DNA of 64,000 bases from Prostheceraeus crozeri (taxonomy: Eukaryota > Platyhelminthes > Polycladida > Euryleptidae): positions 1 to 64,000 of the forward strand of contig CAJQUW010009257.1 of NCBI GenBank assembly GCA_907163375.1, given 5' to 3'. The translations under genes were made by a program, and so were the position numbers. Numbering within the stretch: the first letter of the stretch is position 1; every line of letters begins with the position of its first letter. The notes under the pieces were generated by a model. It was not told the DNA's origin. It searched no databases and saw only the letters and a program-made list of their open reading frames with translations. Positions 47,466-59,665 of this stretch are shown in pieces.

Positions 47466-50376
47466 ATGAAATCAAAATCTGTGTATTATACCACGTTGCT
47501 AATTTCAAATGTTTTCACATCACCTGATCATGGCTTTGTCCCTCTCCATCACAATCTCCCCATGACGTCATCGCCGAGAATCTGTTACTCGCGGACCGCA
47601 CTGCTGCAACTGCGACATGACTATCCTCTTCCGCGTACACAAAGAAGACGCCTGTTTTTCCACCGCTTGCTGCTTCCCAAGCCTCTTACGTCACCTGTCT
47701 CTTCGCCTAATCAATCCCCATCATCTCCTGACCGGCCCGATCCTGCAGTGAAGCCGTCCTCATCATCTGTCAAGTTACGTAAGCCGAAGTCTCCTGTCTG
47801 TCCAGCTCCGTCAATTCTCCTCTTCAACGCCCGATCCCTCTTCAACAAACTTGACGATTTACGTGTAAGAATTGAGAAATATGACGCTGATGTAGTCGTG
47901 ATTACGGAGTCCTGGCTTGACTCATCAACCTCTGATCCGTCAATCTCCCTACCCGGATATCAATTGGTAAGACAAGACCGAGACTCCAACGGAGGCGGCA
48001 TAGTGTGTTTTTATAAATCAAACTTCAAACTTTCCATCATTAGTGATTGCTATGTCTCTGATATCAAGTCCAACTTTTTATGCTTCCGAATCGAGCAATT
48101 TGATGCCACATTTTTTGTTGTTTATCATCCCTAACTGGGGTAAAGTATCGGCTCATTCGATTGTTTTGGACTTTATTCAAAATCTGATTGATCACAGTCT
48201 CTCGAGCCATTTTATCCTTCTTGGTGACATTAATGACCTGAGACTGTACATTGATGACTTTTTTGTGTTGAACAATATGCAACAGCTTGTGACTATGTCT
48301 ACTCGAGGCAATAACATTCTGGACATCATTGCATCTAATCTTCCGCATAAATTTGAATCCTCTCAGTCTATTTCTAATCTTAGGTCGCTCTGATTATAAA
48401 GGCATTTTTCTCAAGAGTTCCAATTCCCTAAAACATGTTACCACAACCAAAGTCAAGGTCCGCTATTTCTCTCCCTCTTCCTTTGCTGTGTGCTATCGCT
48501 TCCTCGCTTCAATTGACTGGAATGAGTTCTTTATGCACGTGGTTGATGTTAATGCTGCTGTTGAACATTTCCAGATGTTTGTTCGTTACGTATACCTAAC
48601 CTTCTCGAATGAGAGAACTGTTCGCATGAGGAATGTTGATGCTCCGTGGATGTCCCCATCTTTGAAAGTTCTTTCCGATTCCCGTGACCGTGCCCTCTCT
48701 AGGGGCAATTATGCCAAGTATGTTCGGCTCCGGGAGAGATTTCTTGCTGCGGTTGAGGTTGCCAAGAAGCGGTACTTTTCCCACTTGCACTCCTCCTCCT
48801 CCATTTCTGATATATGGAAATCCATTAATAAACAAATCAAAAGTGTTCGTAATGATGCTCTTGATCAGTCTGTGATAAATGACCTCAACGATCGCTTTCA
48901 TTCTGCTTTCTCATCTCCTGACCTACATTTGTTCAACGATAAACGTTCAGTTCAGAAAACAACGTCTTTCTCAGTCTCTGAGTCGTTGATTGTCAAAATG
49001 ATCAAACAATGTAAGGCTAATTCAGTTGGTCCTGATGAATTACCTGGGTTCTTCGTTCGTTCCTTCGTAGACGTTCTCGCCCAACCTCTCACGATCATTT
49101 ATAATAAGTGCCTTGATAGTGGTGTTTTTCCCAATATTTGGAAGTCTGCCAACGTTATCCCATTCCGAAAAACAAAACCGACTACAGACCTATCTCGATT
49201 CTTCCATTCCTAAGTAAGGTACTTGAACGTCTTATCAGAGATCATGTTCTCCTACCGTCTCTTCGACAGCCGTTCGACCCCCGGCAATTTGGCTTCATAC
49301 CCAATGGATATAGTGGTTGCACTAATGCCTTACTCTCGATTCGCCTCCCAATTCTGCAGCACACCACGCACTGTACAGACAATTACGCTAGAGTGCTCGC
49401 TGTAGATTTTCAAAAGGCATTTGATTCCGTTAGCCACTCCACCCTTCTCTACTCACTGATAAACCACTTCGACTGTAAACCCTTCGTCATCAAGTTCATT
49501 CAAAGCTTCCTCTCGGATCGCTTCCAGCGTGTTTTTAACAACGGCATCGCTGCCGAATGAAGCAGGTTCACAGTGGGGTGCCTCAAGGCTCAATTCTTGG
49601 CCCGATTCTCTTTGTGGCCTTGATTAACGACCTTCCTAAATTCGAAGACACTAGAGTGGTGGCGTATGCGGATGATGTTACGTTGATTTATTTGGGTAGT
49701 GAGAAGTCTGTTGATACTTTCCAGAGTGATGTTGATCAATTTAGTCAGTGGTCCAAAGAGAAAAAACTAACAATCAATTCCAACAAGACAAAAAGCCTTC
49801 TGATATCAAGGAAACTGTGTAACTCCCCCACTTCTGTGTCCAATCTTCCCCCTCTCATTGTTGATGATGTTGTAATTTGAGGATGTTGACAGTTTGAAGA
49901 TTTTGGGTGTCGTCTTCTCAGCTGATGCGAGATGGGAAAAAAACAATTCACTTGTCTGTACGCAAAATGTTGTCGAGCGTTGTCAATAGTTAAGCGCCTG
50001 AAAAAGAACGGCAACCCCGGTCACATTTATTTGGCAAGCATACATCAGTTTCGTGCTCTGCCACATTGTTTTTTGTTGGCCAGTTATTTGTGATGTAAAT
50101 GCCAACCAATTTAAAAAGCTTGTTCGTTTGGATCGCATAGCCCGTAGGTGGGCATCTGTATCTGCAAATGTCCCCAGCCTGCAGAACATGTTAGACAAAT
50201 CATGTGTGAAACTTATACGCAAAATTGCAAGAGACAAAGAGACTCATCCCCTGGCAGATTTTTTCATCACACGCAACCAGAAGACCGGTATTAGACACAC
50301 CAGGCAGCTTCTACCGCTCCGTCGACGCTCTGCCATGTACAATTCCTCCTTTGTAAAGTACTCTGTACATTCATGA
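47466..50376 (+). pseudogene. LINE ORF2: endonuclease and reverse transcriptase
   Basis: Endonuclease: LLFNARSLFNKLDDLRVRI (47820), VVVITESWLDSS (47905), LVRQDRDSNGGGIVCFY, LGDIND (48222) and GRSDYKG (48385, usual SDH). Reverse transcriptase: NSVGPDELPGFF (49020), TDYRPISILPFLSKVLERL (49160-49230), LAVDFQKAFDSVSHSTLL (49400-49445, catalytic Asp), HSGVPQGSILGPILF (49567-49610) and VVAYADDVTLI (49660, catalytic DD). The C-terminal part with LDRIARRWA and HPLADFF continues to 50376. Frames change near 48130, 48390, 49140, 49557 and 49880. The first ~115 codons are rich in Pro and Ser and lack a recognisable domain. It copies its own RNA by target-primed reverse transcription; this copy cannot make the whole protein. 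Confidence 0.9.
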
Positions 50377-50439
50377 ATTTGCCACTGTATTGAATTCCAT
50401 CATGTCATTACCGCCATATGTTTTGACGAATAAAGATCT

Positions 50440-50458
50440 ATTATTATTATTATTATTC
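50440..50458 (+). repeat. (TTA)n microsatellite at LINE 3' end
   Basis: Six TTA/ATT units directly after the LINE's AATAAA signal (50429-50434). Confidence 0.85.
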
Positions 50459-53400
50459 AGAACGATTTAATCGTTGTGGAATATGATATGTTGCAAAAGC
50501 TACTTTTACATGGCATTTAATGTAATAATAAGATTTCACATATTATAAAATACAAAACCCTCAAAAAATGCTCTTTAAAAAATGGAACCGCTACTGAACA
50601 TGTGTGTGTGTCATGAAATATGAAATGTAAATCTAGAATATGATCTAGAAATAAACATGTGAAATGAAAAAATAGAAATATATTTTCTTTTCGATAAGGA
50701 CATCAGACAACAACTTGCGCTTCTAACATTGTTTCAGCGGTTCTTGAGTCGTCAAAGATATTCACTCTTGAACATTATTGCTTCTGTGATAGGCCTACTT
50801 GTATTTCATCAAATAGGCCTACTTTGAATTTTTATCATGCAATTTTTCGTAAAAATTTTAGTTACCTGACATATTACAATATGCTGAAATATCAGAGCAT
50901 CATCGCTTTTCATATTGGGTGGAATATGAAAACGGAATTTTGATGATCGATTATGCTATGAGTCATTCCATCTTCAGACAACGCCGTTTGACAAACAGTG
51001 CGACTTCCATTAACGTGGTGATGAATGGGTGACTAGTTGATTCGAATTTCAATCCCCATAAAAACTTGACCAGTCAGAGGAATAACACATTGCATTCAAA
51101 TTTTTGCTAACATTTGAATACCCGTAGAATTTTAAATTCATGCTGGAATTTACTTTTGCAATTTCCATCGTTGTTACTTTTTGGACCTAGTCAAATGCAT
51201 GTTTCTTTTAATTTGCTAAACTCACCATCAAACCTTTATATATGTTTATACAAATTGAATGATATTGAACTGAAAAAGATCAGCCAAATTAATGGAGCAC
51301 TGTTCATGTTTAGAAAGTAATGCGATCACTATCAACTGCTGTTATCAATACATCCGTGTGGAAGTGTTTAATGAATTGACACCTGGGATTTTATTTATGC
51401 AAGCTTTATTAAAGTCGACATGCAGTCTCCTAGATTAAAATCTGAGTCGGGTTAGATGCACACAAGATAATCCTTGAGGTCTACATTTAGGCCAATAGTC
51501 AATAGGCCTACAAAGGGTGCGACAATTCAGCTCCCGGAACGGTCAAAATTCTTCGAACTTAGTTATTGAAATTCGCTCAGGAATGTTATCTATTTTTTTC
51601 AATGACAATGTTGAGCACGTCGAGATCATAAGAAAGCATGATGCTATGTGTGACTGAACATTCCGAAATCACTTTTGTAGTATAGTGAAATAAAAGTGTT
51701 TCGTGTCGATATTTTCACAGCAATCTGTTCTATTTTATCGTGTCCAAAGTCACCCCATCCCGGAGTGACTTTGAACCCACAAGATTTTATTTAGAAAAAT
51801 AATGCTGTGACAAATGTTTGATAGAAGTGATTCTTGGTAAGCATGTTGTGCTAATGCAGATGCAACTTTTGATATCAATTGCTGGAAATTTTTCTACTTA
51901 GCAAAAATAATTAAAAATTTGAGTCAATCTTCAAAACTGTTCAAAGACCTACGAAACGAAATTGAATTATAGGACAATTGAGAATTCTCGTGCGTTTTAA
52001 TCTGTAGATAACAAACCATTCATCAGACCATCAAACAATTCCGGAACTTGATCTAGAATTTCAAAATTAATAGGAAATGCCGAATATATGTCATTCAGTT
52101 CACTTCCTATAGCGTTGCCAGCCCAAAAAATTCTTGCATCTTTTGTATATTCTCATCAAAATTAGTCTCAAGCTGATAATCGACTACTAAGTTTATTTAC
52201 TTAGTCAACCGAGACACTTGGTTTAGGAAACATTGTGGCTTGCCTAATTGAATGAAGTAATTAGTGATTGTCTACTTTCTTGCTTCAACGGTGCTATTTC
52301 AGACATCAATATCATGTTGACTCGCGTGGTACTCACTGACTGTCATCATTAACGAGCCGCTCCATTCATCGGACGCAAATGACTAAATATGGAAATAATA
52401 CAAATTTGAAGTTTGGCAGTGAAGGGATAAAACTAACATATTTTTGGAGATGATAACACCGGCATTCTTCCAAATACAAACTTGAAAACACCAGCGTTAA
52501 TACAAGAGAAGCCATTAACTTGTGTGCAGTTCACCGTTCAGAACATTATTTTATCAAACAAATAAGTGTAAGCTGAGTGATATTGTGGCAAATGTCGGAA
52601 TTCGAAAAAAATTATTTCATCTGAAAGCTCATCAAAAGAGTGATTCAATGGTGATAATCTTGATTTTCTATACTGAGAAATTTCGTCTGCAGGCATCAGT
52701 GAATAATTCGAACAAAAATTCATACATGTAAGTCTGCTGACCACAGCTCACCAGAGAACCCAAACGCTCTCCCAATTTAAAGTGCACAGGACAACCTTTT
52801 ACTTGGTACAAAGTCTATTGAAATTGAGCATGTTCATCAATGAAAAAATTGCGTCACTTTTCCAGCAACAATTTTTCGGAACAACTTATTAGTTACAACT
52901 CTGATTTCACTTTTACCTCTGTCTGCCTGAAGACGAGCGAAGCGCTCGGAAGCTCGCAACTTAAAAATTCGTCCCGAGATTGGTCTTTTGGAAGTACTAA
53001 TTGGTTGCAATTGTATGGATCTCGGTGAAGAGGGAGTTTGTCAAACTTATTGGTGTTGTATCTCCTATACATAGCACGAATCTCAAAAACCTTTCATCAT
53101 GATGACACTGACTGATGGCTCATGCTGTCAACTTTCACAAAAAATCATTCGTCTCCTTGTTGAAATCCTTCATCAAAGAAACGGTCTTACACGTTTTTTC
53201 AAGATGCCTACAGACCACAACTGACCACTCATGAAAATGCATTACCTACATGTACACGCCAGATTAATCTTTAGAACACAAGGTTTCATATGGCACATCG
53301 CATATCAAAGTTGAATAACGTCTTCAACACGAAAATTATATTTGAGTTGTGGTTAACCTTTTTAGTGCAATTATTTTTAAAACGGTCTTTGGAGGCCTAC

Positions 53401-55720
53401 AGGAGCGATCTAAAAAACCACTTAAATTCGAAAGGCTGAAGCAGATATTAAGAATAGTAGAAGTTATCATGATTTTAGACAATCAAACGCAATATTCATC
53501 TAACACAAAACAAAATTTAAATAGAGATCTATTAGATGAATAAAAATGACGAGAAATGAAAAGAATGACCAGTTGGTAGCGCAAATGAAGATGACTTTTA
53601 AATAATGATTAGGCCCATCGGGTGAAGTTAAATGAATCGCTGACAGCCTGCATGATTTCGCAGTAGAAGAATTTCGACTGAACTGCGACTATTGAAAAAA
53701 GTCTTTCAATTCGAACACCTGCAGAAACCCAGAAATGTGCTAAATCTGAAATCACATGCATGTGTAGCCCATTTGACTTTCATAGCGAACAAACGAAATC
53801 ATGACCAAGATGTTTTGATAATGCAAAAGTGACTATTTAAGTTACATAGTCGATTCAAGTATAAATGTGGTGTTACTTTCGTACTTATTTTATACTTGCT
53901 GTATTTCGCAATGACACATGGAGACTTGGCATAACCTGTAAACAAAATAAGGCATATATTCCATAAGTTCAACAAACTTTCAGACAAGTGATAGAAATTG
54001 ACCAATCATGCTAATAGCGCTCCTGAACAAACTATACACACAGCCACAATTCATTTCTAGCTATACATCAGAATTGTGGCTTATGGTCAACGCAGGGCAC
54101 ATCTCAGGATTTACTGATTTTTTATCACTTCAGGAAAGTCACTCACCTGATGTTTGGCTGCATTTTCGACTTGACCGTAATTCATGCAGAATCAACTGTA
54201 ATAATAAAAGAAACGCTTCCTTGAATAAATCAAACATGTTCATACCATCTGCTCACCATTGAGCTTAAATTTCAATAAAATCCTGAGAACAGAACCGGCC
54301 TGAAGAAACTGAAATCAAAGTTGAATAATTAAGTAATTTTTTGATCAGTCCTGAGATGTGCCCGACCTCATGAATTGCTGACTAACTTATTAATGTGAAA
54401 AAAAACTGAAAAATAAACGTTAACTTACGACTTTTGTTAATGAGCTTTTGTCCTGTCAATTGTTGCACAATAGAAATGCTGTCACGTATATTTGAATTAC
54501 TCTCTTTAAAACATACAGGCATATGCAGGTATATTTTCACGCGTGCAGATGAAACAAAAATTGCAATGTTTGATGATGTGATTTGGTGTCTGGATGAAAT
54601 GAAGAGCGTTTTGGTCCTGAAACATCGATAAACTTTTTATTCTGGAATGTGCAGCCCGTGATTCACTCATGATTCTGCATATCCTCAAGAGATGATCACG
54701 CAACTTGTAAATGCATGACCATGTGCATGACCATAGACAACGGATAAGTCCGATGTCTATGTGCATGACATTGCAAGGAGTCACAGAAATAGCCACCTCT
54801 TTGAATGTGAAGTCATTATTTGTTGAACACTACTTTCTTGCAGTGTTCCCATCAGAATTCAACTTTGTTTACAGCTGTTCAAAGTCATGTTTCTAAGCAC
54901 AGAGCACAGAGATCTCTGGAGTTCCACTTTTTAATTAGCTGAATAAAAAAACCAGCACCAAACTCTGTCTATGACAGCATCCTGTAGCAAAGAGGTTCCT
55001 TGTGCCCACACCAACACTGAAGCAACGGGATAGTTGATGCCATAGACCGTCTCTGCCATAGACAGTTGATACCACGGACATGTTGATACTGATAAATAAA
55101 CAAAAATCAACTAAAAAATCATTTCGATTTTTCCGTGGTGTAGTGCTTTCAACTACACATACAGGAGAAAAGTCAAGAGAAAAGTTCTCATAATCTCTGC
55201 AGCCCAAAAATTTGTAAGCACATCCTCAACAGGGATCGGAAACTATAGACACTCCTAGCAGGAGATGCCATAGATGCTCTTGTACTTATCATAGAAATGA
55301 CATCGAGAAATGACATAGAATATGGCATCTTCTAGATTTCCTCTCCTTCGGCTCCCAGCCTTCCACAATATGAAATCCAATGGCATGCCATATGGACTCC
55401 ATTCGACTCAGTATCGTCTGTTCACGTGTGAGATTTGTTTACATATCTAAAAGAAGACTTATCACAACTCTAACTAAAAAGTGAAAATTCGTCATGTTGA
55501 ATTTCTAAGACATTGAACAACGTATGCAACTTTCTCGACACATTCCTCGACAGATTTCTCGACACTTTTCTCGACACTAAGTTTCGACCAATCACAAACT
55601 TTTCGAAAAATTTAATATTTTATTTTTCTGTTTACATATAATTTACGTACTCAAAACCACGTGATTTCCACGAGGTGGCTTCATGCTTTCTTAATAAAAT
55701 TTACAGAAGGTGACTTGCCC
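50459..55720. other. Long intergenic stretch, no gene recognised
   Basis: 5.3 kb without a supportable gene. Contains a hammerhead-like motif at 52927-52953, three AGGCCTAC words (50794, 50815, 51510) plus one at 53394, a GCATGACCATGTGCATGACC mini-repeat near 54713 and a short TTCTCGACAC array at 55534-55580. Frames such as 52840-53028, 54008-54262 and 54506-54796 are short and unrecognised. Confidence 0.4.
55534..55580. repeat. Short (T)TCTCGACACATTC-like array
   Basis: Four imperfect ~12-bp units (TTCTCGACACATTC, CTCGACAGAT, TTCTCGACACTT, TTCTCGACACTA). The same word is part of the ~191-bp satellite at 62.4-63.8 kb. Confidence 0.6.
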
Positions 55721-57574
55721 CACCGGTTCAGGGGCGTCGGAACCGGGGTAGCAGGGTTAGCAGCTGCTACCCTAAATTTGAGTAGGGGGATAGCAAAGTA
55801 TGTCATTTGCTACCCCTGAAATACCGATGCACAAGACATCGGAAAAATTCCTGTAAGCAGGTAGATGAGGATTCAGGAATGTATGCTTGTCATCTATCTC
55901 GAAACTTTGTCAATTCATCAATCAAATGCAACGGTGGACCTTCTTATCAATTATGATGCCGTTGAGAAGAAGAACACACCCAAGGTCTCTCTCCTAATGG
56001 CAAGAATGCGGAATTCCGTTTTCGAAACTGTCTTTTCAGTCGCGATGCCTGGACCATCAAGATCAAGGAAAGCAATAAAAGTCAATGGTTAGCTTTATAT
56101 GACAGAATTGTAGTTCATTTGTAGTTAGATTACCTAACTTTAATTCTAGAAAGAACTAGAAGAAATATCCATCATACGACTAGTTGACTGGTTTTTCTTT
56201 CACTAGAGCTTGCAACCTCGACCAAATCTTTAGGATTTTGACCATATCCCAAAATCCTATTCTTGGGATAATCGGGTATTTGCTCAAATTTATAGCTAGC
56301 ATAAACCTGTGAAACTATGCTCTTATCTTATCACCGATTGTTTGTGTACGCAATAAATCGCTATGAATCTTGAATCTTTTTTTGTATATAACCACATCAT
56401 TTCGCTTCATTAGCATAAATAGTGAATCCTTCACATTTAGATTGAAAACACTGCATGTAGTATTGGATCATAAATATTTACACAGCGAGAAAATGTCGCT
56501 GGGTGAGTGAGCTATAGAACAACAAAAGTGGACTTGTAAGAGAATTTCTGAAGAAATTATACTAAGGAATATAGTACATTAACAAACTATCAAACAAGGT
56601 TAGCAAATCGCGCAAGGTTGACTGTTTTTAGTGCTTGAACTGCAACAGCATTCTACATCCTTTAATACACGATTAAGCATTACAAGGTGAATGCCAATTG
56701 CCAATGCCGACAAATATACCACGAAGTTCCTATTGAATGTAAGTCTACTGTAGTTCTGAATATGAACTTTGAAATATCGGAGTTTTAATGGTACACATTA
56801 ACACAAATTATACTATGTTCATGTTCGACACACTTTTGTAAATGATTTAAACTATCTTTCATCTATTTCATTGGCCAACCTCTACATAAATAGAGGTGAA
56901 TCCCAGAACCTATGCTCAAATTTTTAAAATCACAGGATCAAGATGATTGTATTTCAGCTATGATTTCATTGGCCAACATTTAGATATACATATGTAGATG
57001 TGTACTATTGATGTTCCGGGTTTTATCCATCTTGAATCCCAAAATCAAGAAGGGTCGAGATTTTTTGCAAGCTCTAGAGATGAATGACCACTTCCCATAA
57101 TGGATTTGAGTTGGTAGTGTGCATCACGCGGTAGGGAATGCATGAGTTCAAAGAATGTGAATTGACATTTCTTAATTTTTTTATCAGTTCATAGCTATAT
57201 AGACAAAAATACAACATTTATCATTCGCAACTTTGCAATGAAACATATCACATACCAGTACGTTAAGTGTGTATGTACATTGTATGTAGCCTATTTGCAG
57301 TTGTGACTATGATTTAAAAATTTGATTTCAAAATAATTGTAGTCGAAATCGAAGAGGACCGTGTAGTTTTTCAACCCTGTGGCACATACGTGTTGTCATC
57401 AAATATTTTTCTGACCTTTCACATCTTTTCCTGACAGGTAAACTAGCGAAATGAAAAGAAAAGGAATTGGTCCGCTTGACAAATTCTTCTTGAAGAGCTC
57501 AAAGAAACAAAAGTAAGTGATTTAATAATTCAATGCCTCTGGCTTTCACGAGGTCCGAAATGATATTTCAATAC

Positions 57575-57710
57575 GCCTTGCTCTTGGCATTGCCATGAAA
57601 AATGGCTTGCCAGATGGGAATCGAACCCATCAGTCCTCGAAATGCTAACGCGGCACGAAGATCACCAAGACTAGCGAAGCACACCCTTCATGATCGTGTC
57701 AAGAGCAAGC
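57575..57710 (-). repeat. tRNA-like sequence inside a hairpin, within the hAT gene
   Basis: On the minus strand GATGGGTTCGATTCCCATC (57613-57631) is a perfect tRNA T-arm and exact B box. It is enclosed by imperfect inverted arms CTTGCTCTTGGCA...CATGAA (57577-57599) and its match at 57687-57709. No acceptor-stem partner or good A box was found, so it is a tRNA-derived repeat fragment rather than a functional tRNA. The plus-strand frame at 57612-57770 crosses it and may not be a true exon. Confidence 0.45.
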
Positions 57711-58608
57711 ATAGCTTTAGCGCTTGCTATCGTTCAAAAAAGGAAAAAAGGAAACGGTTGCCATCGTTAAAAGTAAGTGAACCTATTACACAATCAATAA
57801 CCTATACGTGTCAGAGCATTTTGTAATTCCTATATTTGAGATAATAGATTTTCCATTAGAGACCGTAGTTGATTCCTCAAAATATACGCTGTACTTTTGG
57901 TCCTCCAATCATTAAACACATAGGAAATAACCTTCCTTGTATTCTTTTGCAGGCAGTCTACTGAAGAATTTTCAGTCAACTCATCTGCTGCTACATCGCA
58001 AGACTCCTCAATCTCTTTGACCTGCAATCGCTCCTCTGCTACATCGCAAGACTCTCAATCTCTGTGACCTGTAATCGCTCCTCTGCTACAATCTCAAGAC
58101 TCCTCAAACTCTGAAACCGACCCCCCAGATATTGACTTTCCAAATGAGCCATTTCAACCTGATCAGAATTACAATTTTCCTATTCGTAATGGGCGACGCT
58201 GCCAAGCTAAATGGTTCAAATTGTATAACTGGCTTCATTGTAATGAAAAGTAAGATTCTATTACCTGCTACACCTGTACAAAAGCATATCTACCTAGGCT
58301 TATCCTGCTACCTAAAGAGCAGCTTTCTTGCAAACGGGTTCTCTACTTGGAGCAAAGCAGTCAGCGTTTTATCGAAGCACGAGAAAAGCGATCATCATTT
58401 ACTTGTCCACTCGAAGTTGCTTAGCGCACGGAAATCCACTTCAACAAATGTCCAGCTTTCGCAGGCTACCAGGAAACAACAGAGAGAAGCTTGGGAGGCC
58501 ATGACTGCGATCGTCGGATCAATTCGATATTTGACTGCCGCAGGTCAACCTCTTAGAGGTAGTAGAGAAGAATCTGACGAAATCTCATGCTGTTGCTGAA
58601 GGAGAGAC

Positions 58609-59665
58609 GCAGCCCCGCAGCCAGACGCTGCTCTTAGGGGGGGGGCGACTTTCTGATGAATTTTCTAAAACAAAAATGAACAATGTGCTGCTTTTACATG
58701 ATAGTTTTAAATAATAAAGACGGATACCGACTAGATTGAAATATGAAATTATTTAAGTATATAAAGACTACGTACTTCACATACATGACTGCTGAGTAAT
58801 TGCTGATATGCCAATTATGTACATGTACAACATAAACCGCATAGGCAGATGTTAACGCCAAAAGAAAACAATTCCTGTTCAATAATTAGTTTTTTTCAAA
58901 AGAGCTGAAGTCTACGAGGTCATTTTGAAAAAAGGACTAAAAATTCATCCAAATCCAATGAATTAGCTCGCTCCTTTTCAAATCCCAGGAGAACCAGATT
59001 CGCTTTTCGCTCTTGTGTCATGGAACGTCGCGTAGGAGTGTCAGTTCTTGCTTCAGTAGAAAACTACTTTCACAAGTAGCTGTACTGTTGCCGATCGTAG
59101 AAACGTCTGCCAGCATCTTGTAGACATTGGGAAAGGCGAGCCGTTGCTCATAAATTTCAGTGAGAACTTCTTTGTAGTCGTTATGGTCGGCAATCGGCAA
59201 CTTCCTCTCAAGTAGATTTCTCGCAACCATGAGTTCTGAATCATGTGGTATGATGATACCGATTTTTCTAGAGGTATGAGAGCATGACGAGAAAAAAATT
59301 CGACACCTTTCTTGATGCAGCTGAGGTGCCACCATACAACCATTCGTTATCTTCGAACCGACGCTTGAACTCAAACACGATGACATCGACTACTTCAAAC
59401 ATAATGGATTTCATTTCATTTTCTGATGATAGATCGCATTGTGTATATCCAGCTCCAGTCCGAAAGTAAAACGAAAGTAGTTTTCGGAAATGTGAAGACA
59501 TCAATTTTCATAAATTTTCGTTAACTTAAAAATTATAGTTTCAAAATACAGAAATTATAGTTTCCAGTCCATTTAACCGTATCTTCACCATGATTTCCTA
59601 GGGGGGGGGCGAAAAATTTTGCAGGTGGGGCACCGCCTCCGTGGCCCCCCTTAGCTACGGGCCTG
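58609..59665 (-). mobile_element. hAT element nested in the ZMYM1-like hAT, perfect 8-bp TSD
   Basis: Left end CAGCCCCGCAGCCAGACG; right end, reverse-complemented, CAGGCCCGTAGCTAAGGGGG. Exact duplication GAGAGACG (58601-58608 and 59666-59673). G-runs (AGGGGGGGGGCG) lie near both ends at 58631 and 59600. It keeps only the C-terminal part of a transposase on the minus strand, so it is an internally deleted derivative. Confidence 0.93.
58935..59504 (-). pseudogene. hAT transposase C-terminal fragment
   Basis: MFEVVDVIVFEFKRRFEDNE (59410-59350) and FPNVYKMLADVSTIGNSTA with TCESSF (59125-59060), then an RTDTPTRRSMTQERK block and NLVLLGFEKE (59040-58970) match the end of ZMYM1/TTF-type hAT transposases including the dimerisation motif. 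Frames shift at least twice. Opposite in orientation to the surrounding hAT gene and from a different family. Confidence 0.75.

Larger units (their letters stand above)
47466..50458 (+). mobile_element. CR1/L2-type (Jockey superfamily) LINE, near full ORF2
   Basis: Non-LTR retrotransposon with a Pro/Ser-rich, GC-richer N-terminal part, endonuclease, reverse transcriptase and a short 3' UTR. It ends AATAAAGATCTA followed by a (TTA)n tract at 50440-50458, a short-repeat tail as in CR1/L2-like LINEs. The 5' end is uncertain (47460-47530). About six frame breaks are spread over 3 kb, with long intact stretches between, so it is younger than the RTE copies. Confidence 0.9.

Noticed and set aside
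52840-53028. 62-codon frame starting MKKLRHFSS
   Set aside because: It crosses the hammerhead-like hairpin and has no recognisable domain.
54934-55360. Repeated GCCATAGAC/CATAGAC words
   Set aside because: Irregular spacing and no unit; probably low-complexity chance or very old repeat.
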